From the NCBI GenBank assembly GCA_002327985.1, contig DCVM01000184.1, forward strand, positions 3,869 to 67,868: 64,000 nucleotides of DNA, given 5' to 3'. A program made the translations under genes and the position numbers. The stretch is from Syntrophaceae bacterium UBA2188 (GTDB lineage: Bacteria > Desulfobacterota > BSN033 > UBA1163). Shown in pieces: positions 62,070 to 64,000 of the stretch; the stretch's first letter is position 1; each line of letters begins with the position of its first letter. Below the pieces are notes generated by a model. That model saw nothing but the letters and a program-made list of their open reading frames with translations. It searched no databases and was not told where the DNA came from.

Positions 62070-63209
62070 CTAATTTTCAAGAATCCAAACACAATGGGCC
62101 TGACCGCACGCACCGTTTATACCATGTGCGAGACCTATCTTTGCCCCATCAACCTGCCGGCCACTTCCCTCTCCTCTAAGCTGGATACTTATTTCGGCAA
62201 TTCTGGCCAACCCTGCAACAAGCACAGGATGGGCTGAAAGGACACCACCAGATGGATTGATTGGAAGCATTCCCTTCTTAGTTGTTTTACCTGATTCAAT
62301 CAATCTGCCACCCATACCTCTTTCACAGAAACCCAGCCCTTCACTCCAAAGAAGTTCCTGATAGCTAAAGGCATCGTATATTTCCGCCACATCGATCTCC
62401 CTAAAAGGGTCCTGGATGCCTGCCATTTCATATGCCTTTTTTGCAGCCCTGGTCAGGGCATCAGGTTCGGCAAGGTCTCTATCTCCTAAGTTGTAGGCAT
62501 CTGTAGAGTGACCTATTCCCTTTACCCAAACAGGTCTCGTAGTAACTTTCTTTGTCATCCGTTCTTCCGCCAGAATAATGGCACATGCGCCATCTGATAT
62601 AGGTGAAGAATCTAAAAGCTTTATGGGATCAGATAACATCTTTGAGTTCATGACATCTTCTACACTGATATCCGTGGCAATCTGAGAAAATGGATTGTCT
62701 TTAGCATTCTTGTGATTTTTGACCGAAACCAATGCGCACTGTTCTTCTGTTATGCCATATTTTTCCATGTACCTCCTCGCCTGAAGTGCTGATGAGGAGA
62801 TGCTATCCAACCCTATTGCCCGTTCATAAATGGGATTGAAAATTGCATTGGTAATGAGATGATTAGAGCCCTCTGAACCCTTGCAATGAGCGACTACAAG
62901 TGTGGATCTAAAAGAGCCAGACAGTACCCTCATCAAACCATAAAAGGCGCCAAAAGTCCCATCATCTTCTACTGTAGAGACATTTTTTCCATAAGACCCA
63001 CATGCATCTGTAACAGCCATGCTGGAGATGGTCCTCCCATCCCAGAAATCATTCGAGACTGTAACAACATTATCTATGTCTTCTATACCGATTTTTGCGT
63101 CATCCAGGGCCTTTGTGGCTGCCTCAAAAACCAAATCAGAAACTGTCTCACCCTTTTTTTCTCTTTCGTACTTTGTCTGTCCTATACCGATTATGGCTAC
63201 TCGTTCCAT
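62070..63209 (-). CDS. Thiolase-fold protein without Cys (Ltp2-like), copy B
   Basis: A 379-residue paralogue of the next gene. The Cys position is Gly84 (STVEDDGTFGAF), but the His is kept (GGVLSAHPVLVAG). Other shared segments are MEKYGITEEQCALVSVKNHK and the EIYDAFSYQELLWSEGLGFC region. Loss of Cys with retained His points to a different reaction or subunit role than copy A; the two may form a heteromer. The upstream gene is a DUF35 protein 22 bases away. Confidence 0.88.
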   Translation of the reverse strand: MERVAIIGIGQTKYEREKKGETVSDLVFEAATKALDDAKIGIEDIDNVVTVSNDFWDGRTISSMAVTDACGSYGKNVSTVEDDGTFGAFYGLMRVLSGSFRSTLVVAHCKGSEGSNHLITNAIFNPIYERAIGLDSISSSALQARRYMEKYGITEEQCALVSVKNHKNAKDNPFSQIATDISVEDVMNSKMLSDPIKLLDSSPISDGACAIILAEERMTKKVTTRPVWVKGIGHSTDAYNLGDRDLAEPDALTRAAKKAYEMAGIQDPFREIDVAEIYDAFSYQELLWSEGLGFCERGMGGRLIESGKTTKKGMLPINPSGGVLSAHPVLVAGLARIAEISIQLRGEGSGRQVDGAKIGLAHGINGACGQAHCVWILEN

Positions 63210-63231
63210 TACGAGTTCTCCTTTTAGGTAT

Positions 63232-63687
63232 TTAAGAGGTTCTCTCGAGAGGTGTGAAATAGATAATATCTAATAAATTCCCCTTTCTTTCTTCTTTAAA
63301 AACCGGCCTAACTCTCATGCCGGACCTAATCTCTTCTATATCTACTCCTCCGATTAAATGAACCAGTCCGGTATCCGACCCATCGAGCTGTATAATGCCC
63401 ATGGCAAAAGGAGCTGAAATTATATGTGTTTGTGCACTATATCTTACGATAGTGAAGGTAATAAGGTTTCCACCCGGCCCTACCTCAAGCCATTCCCCTA
63501 TGTGTACAAAACAGTCTGGACAACTCTTACGTGGAGGGATGAACACCTTTTTGCACCGTGAACACCGTGTTGCCCAGATTTTACGCTTCTCTTTCAATTC
63601 ATAGAAAAACCTACTTCCATACTCTCCAACGGACCATTCATAGGGAACTCCTATCTTTCCAGGATATATAATCTCACCACTAGCCAT
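63232..63687 (-). CDS. Zinc-ribbon OB-fold protein DUF35, copy B
   Basis: A 151-residue DUF35 protein with the ribbon RCSRCKKVFIPPRKSCPDC and the N-terminal helix VPYEWSVGEYGSRFFYELKE. It precedes and probably partners the copy B thiolase-like protein. It is the first complete gene of the block in this window. Confidence 0.92.
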   Translation of the reverse strand: MASGEIIYPGKIGVPYEWSVGEYGSRFFYELKEKRKIWATRCSRCKKVFIPPRKSCPDCFVHIGEWLEVGPGGNLITFTIVRYSAQTHIISAPFAMGIIQLDGSDTGLVHLIGGVDIEEIRSGMRVRPVFKEERKGNLLDIIYFTPLERTS

Positions 63688-63958
63688 ATCTAACTCCTTA
63701 CCCTTTTCTCTTAAACAAGAGATTATTTCATTGACCTTTTCCCTATAAGTAGTGTCTCAACATACTCACAAGCTCTTTACATTTGGGTAATTGCTCGGCA
63801 AAGATATCCCCAAGTCTTTACTGAAATTTCGGTGAGTTTATGGGCTTCCCCACAGGAAGCGTAATATGTCATTTACCTTTGGCCTCAGCCTTGGTAATAA
63901 ACATATTCATTTATGCATGGAGATATTTCTGTGGAGTTAAAATTTTATAGGGCAATAT
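63688..63958. other. Upstream gap of the DUF35/thiolase-like operon
   Basis: No gene is seen. A small hairpin, GCTTCC (63844-63849) with GGAAGC (63855-63860), is the only structure noticed. The promoter of the downstream operon may lie here, but no convincing -35/-10 pair was found. Confidence 0.3.
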
Positions 63959-64000
63959 CTATGCCACATCTATACCAATTTTCTTTAAAACCTCAGAACA
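63959..64000 (-). CDS. Possible C-terminal end of an upstream gene (cut by window)
   Basis: On the minus strand the edge reads CSEVLKKIGIDVA and then TAG. The codons look protein-like and the orientation agrees with the operon, but 13 residues are too few to identify or to exclude chance. Confidence 0.3.
   Translation of the reverse strand, partial: CSEVLKKIGIDVA

Noticed and set aside
1..64000. CRISPR arrays, tRNA or rRNA genes, transposases, phage genes
   Set aside because: No regularly spaced repeats, cloverleaf sequences, rRNA segments, transposase or phage motifs were seen on either strand.

Overview
The window is a dense catabolic region, by eye in the mid-40s % GC, that looks like an anaerobic bacterium of the Desulfobacterota (Syntrophales or sulfate-reducer-like lineages). 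The lineage is an inference from gene content: 2-hydroxyacyl-CoA dehydratase subunits of the HgdA/HgdB (BcrBC) family, class III CoA-transferases, a ferredoxin-linked 2-oxoacid oxidoreductase, desulforedoxin-like miniproteins, TAXI-type TRAP transporters and many acyl-CoA enzymes. Every convincing gene lies on the minus strand, so transcription runs from 64 kb towards 1. There are no rRNA, tRNA, CRISPR, IS or phage genes, and no recognisable regulator, electron-transferring flavoprotein (Etf) or dehydratase activator.

Layout in direction of transcription. (A) 63.7-51.2 kb: two free-standing DUF35 proteins flanking two tandem thiolase-fold proteins that lack the nucleophilic Cys, a MaoC hydratase, a BKACE (beta-keto acid cleavage) enzyme, an acyl-CoA dehydrogenase with its catalytic Glu in the isovaleryl-CoA-dehydrogenase position, then a branched-chain-amino-acid-type ABC importer (LivK, LivH, LivM, LivG, LivF) with an acyl-CoA ligase inserted between LivK and LivH. 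A decayed acyl-CoA dehydrogenase pseudogene (about 51202-50790) closes this block. (B) 50.2-34.3 kb: a fused class I CoA-transferase, an MmgE/PrpD protein frameshifted at a poly-A tract, an acyl-CoA ligase, an acyl-CoA dehydrogenase, a BadH-like SDR, a TAXI TRAP transporter, a BadI/MenB-like crotonase, a DsrE-like protein, a class III CoA-transferase, a zinc-ribbon protein, a two-domain MaoC protein and another ligase. The BadH/BadI-like pair suggests alicyclic or ring-cleavage chemistry. (C) 34.3-26.0 kb: a second TAXI TRAP system, a crotonase, a two-subunit class I CoA-transferase and a DctPQM TRAP system. (D) 26.0-3.3 kb: two copies of a module made of a thiolase plus an HMG-CoA-synthase-like/DUF35 fusion, with dehydrogenase, crotonases, class III CoA-transferases, the four-subunit oxoacid:ferredoxin oxidoreductase, a D-2-hydroxyacid dehydrogenase, an MFS carrier, the HgdAB-like pair and a CoA ligase. 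(E) 3.3-0 kb: two desulforedoxin-like miniproteins, a transglutaminase-like/TPR protein, an alpha/beta hydrolase and a truncated nitronate-monooxygenase-family gene.

Together the genes read as uptake, CoA activation and beta-oxidation-like breakdown of one or more unusual carboxylic acids. The most novel feature is the module found twice in block D. Each HMG-CoA-synthase-like domain has lost all three catalytic residues (Glu, Cys and His positions are Thr, Leu and Asn/Pro) but is fused to a zinc-ribbon DUF35 domain and sits beside a thiolase that keeps its Cys and His. It resembles the archaeal thiolase/HMGCS/DUF35 channelling complex with a dead HMGCS used as a scaffold. Block A carries a second variant in which the thiolase-fold proteins themselves lack Cys, as in steroid side-chain retro-aldolases of the Ltp2/DUF35 type.
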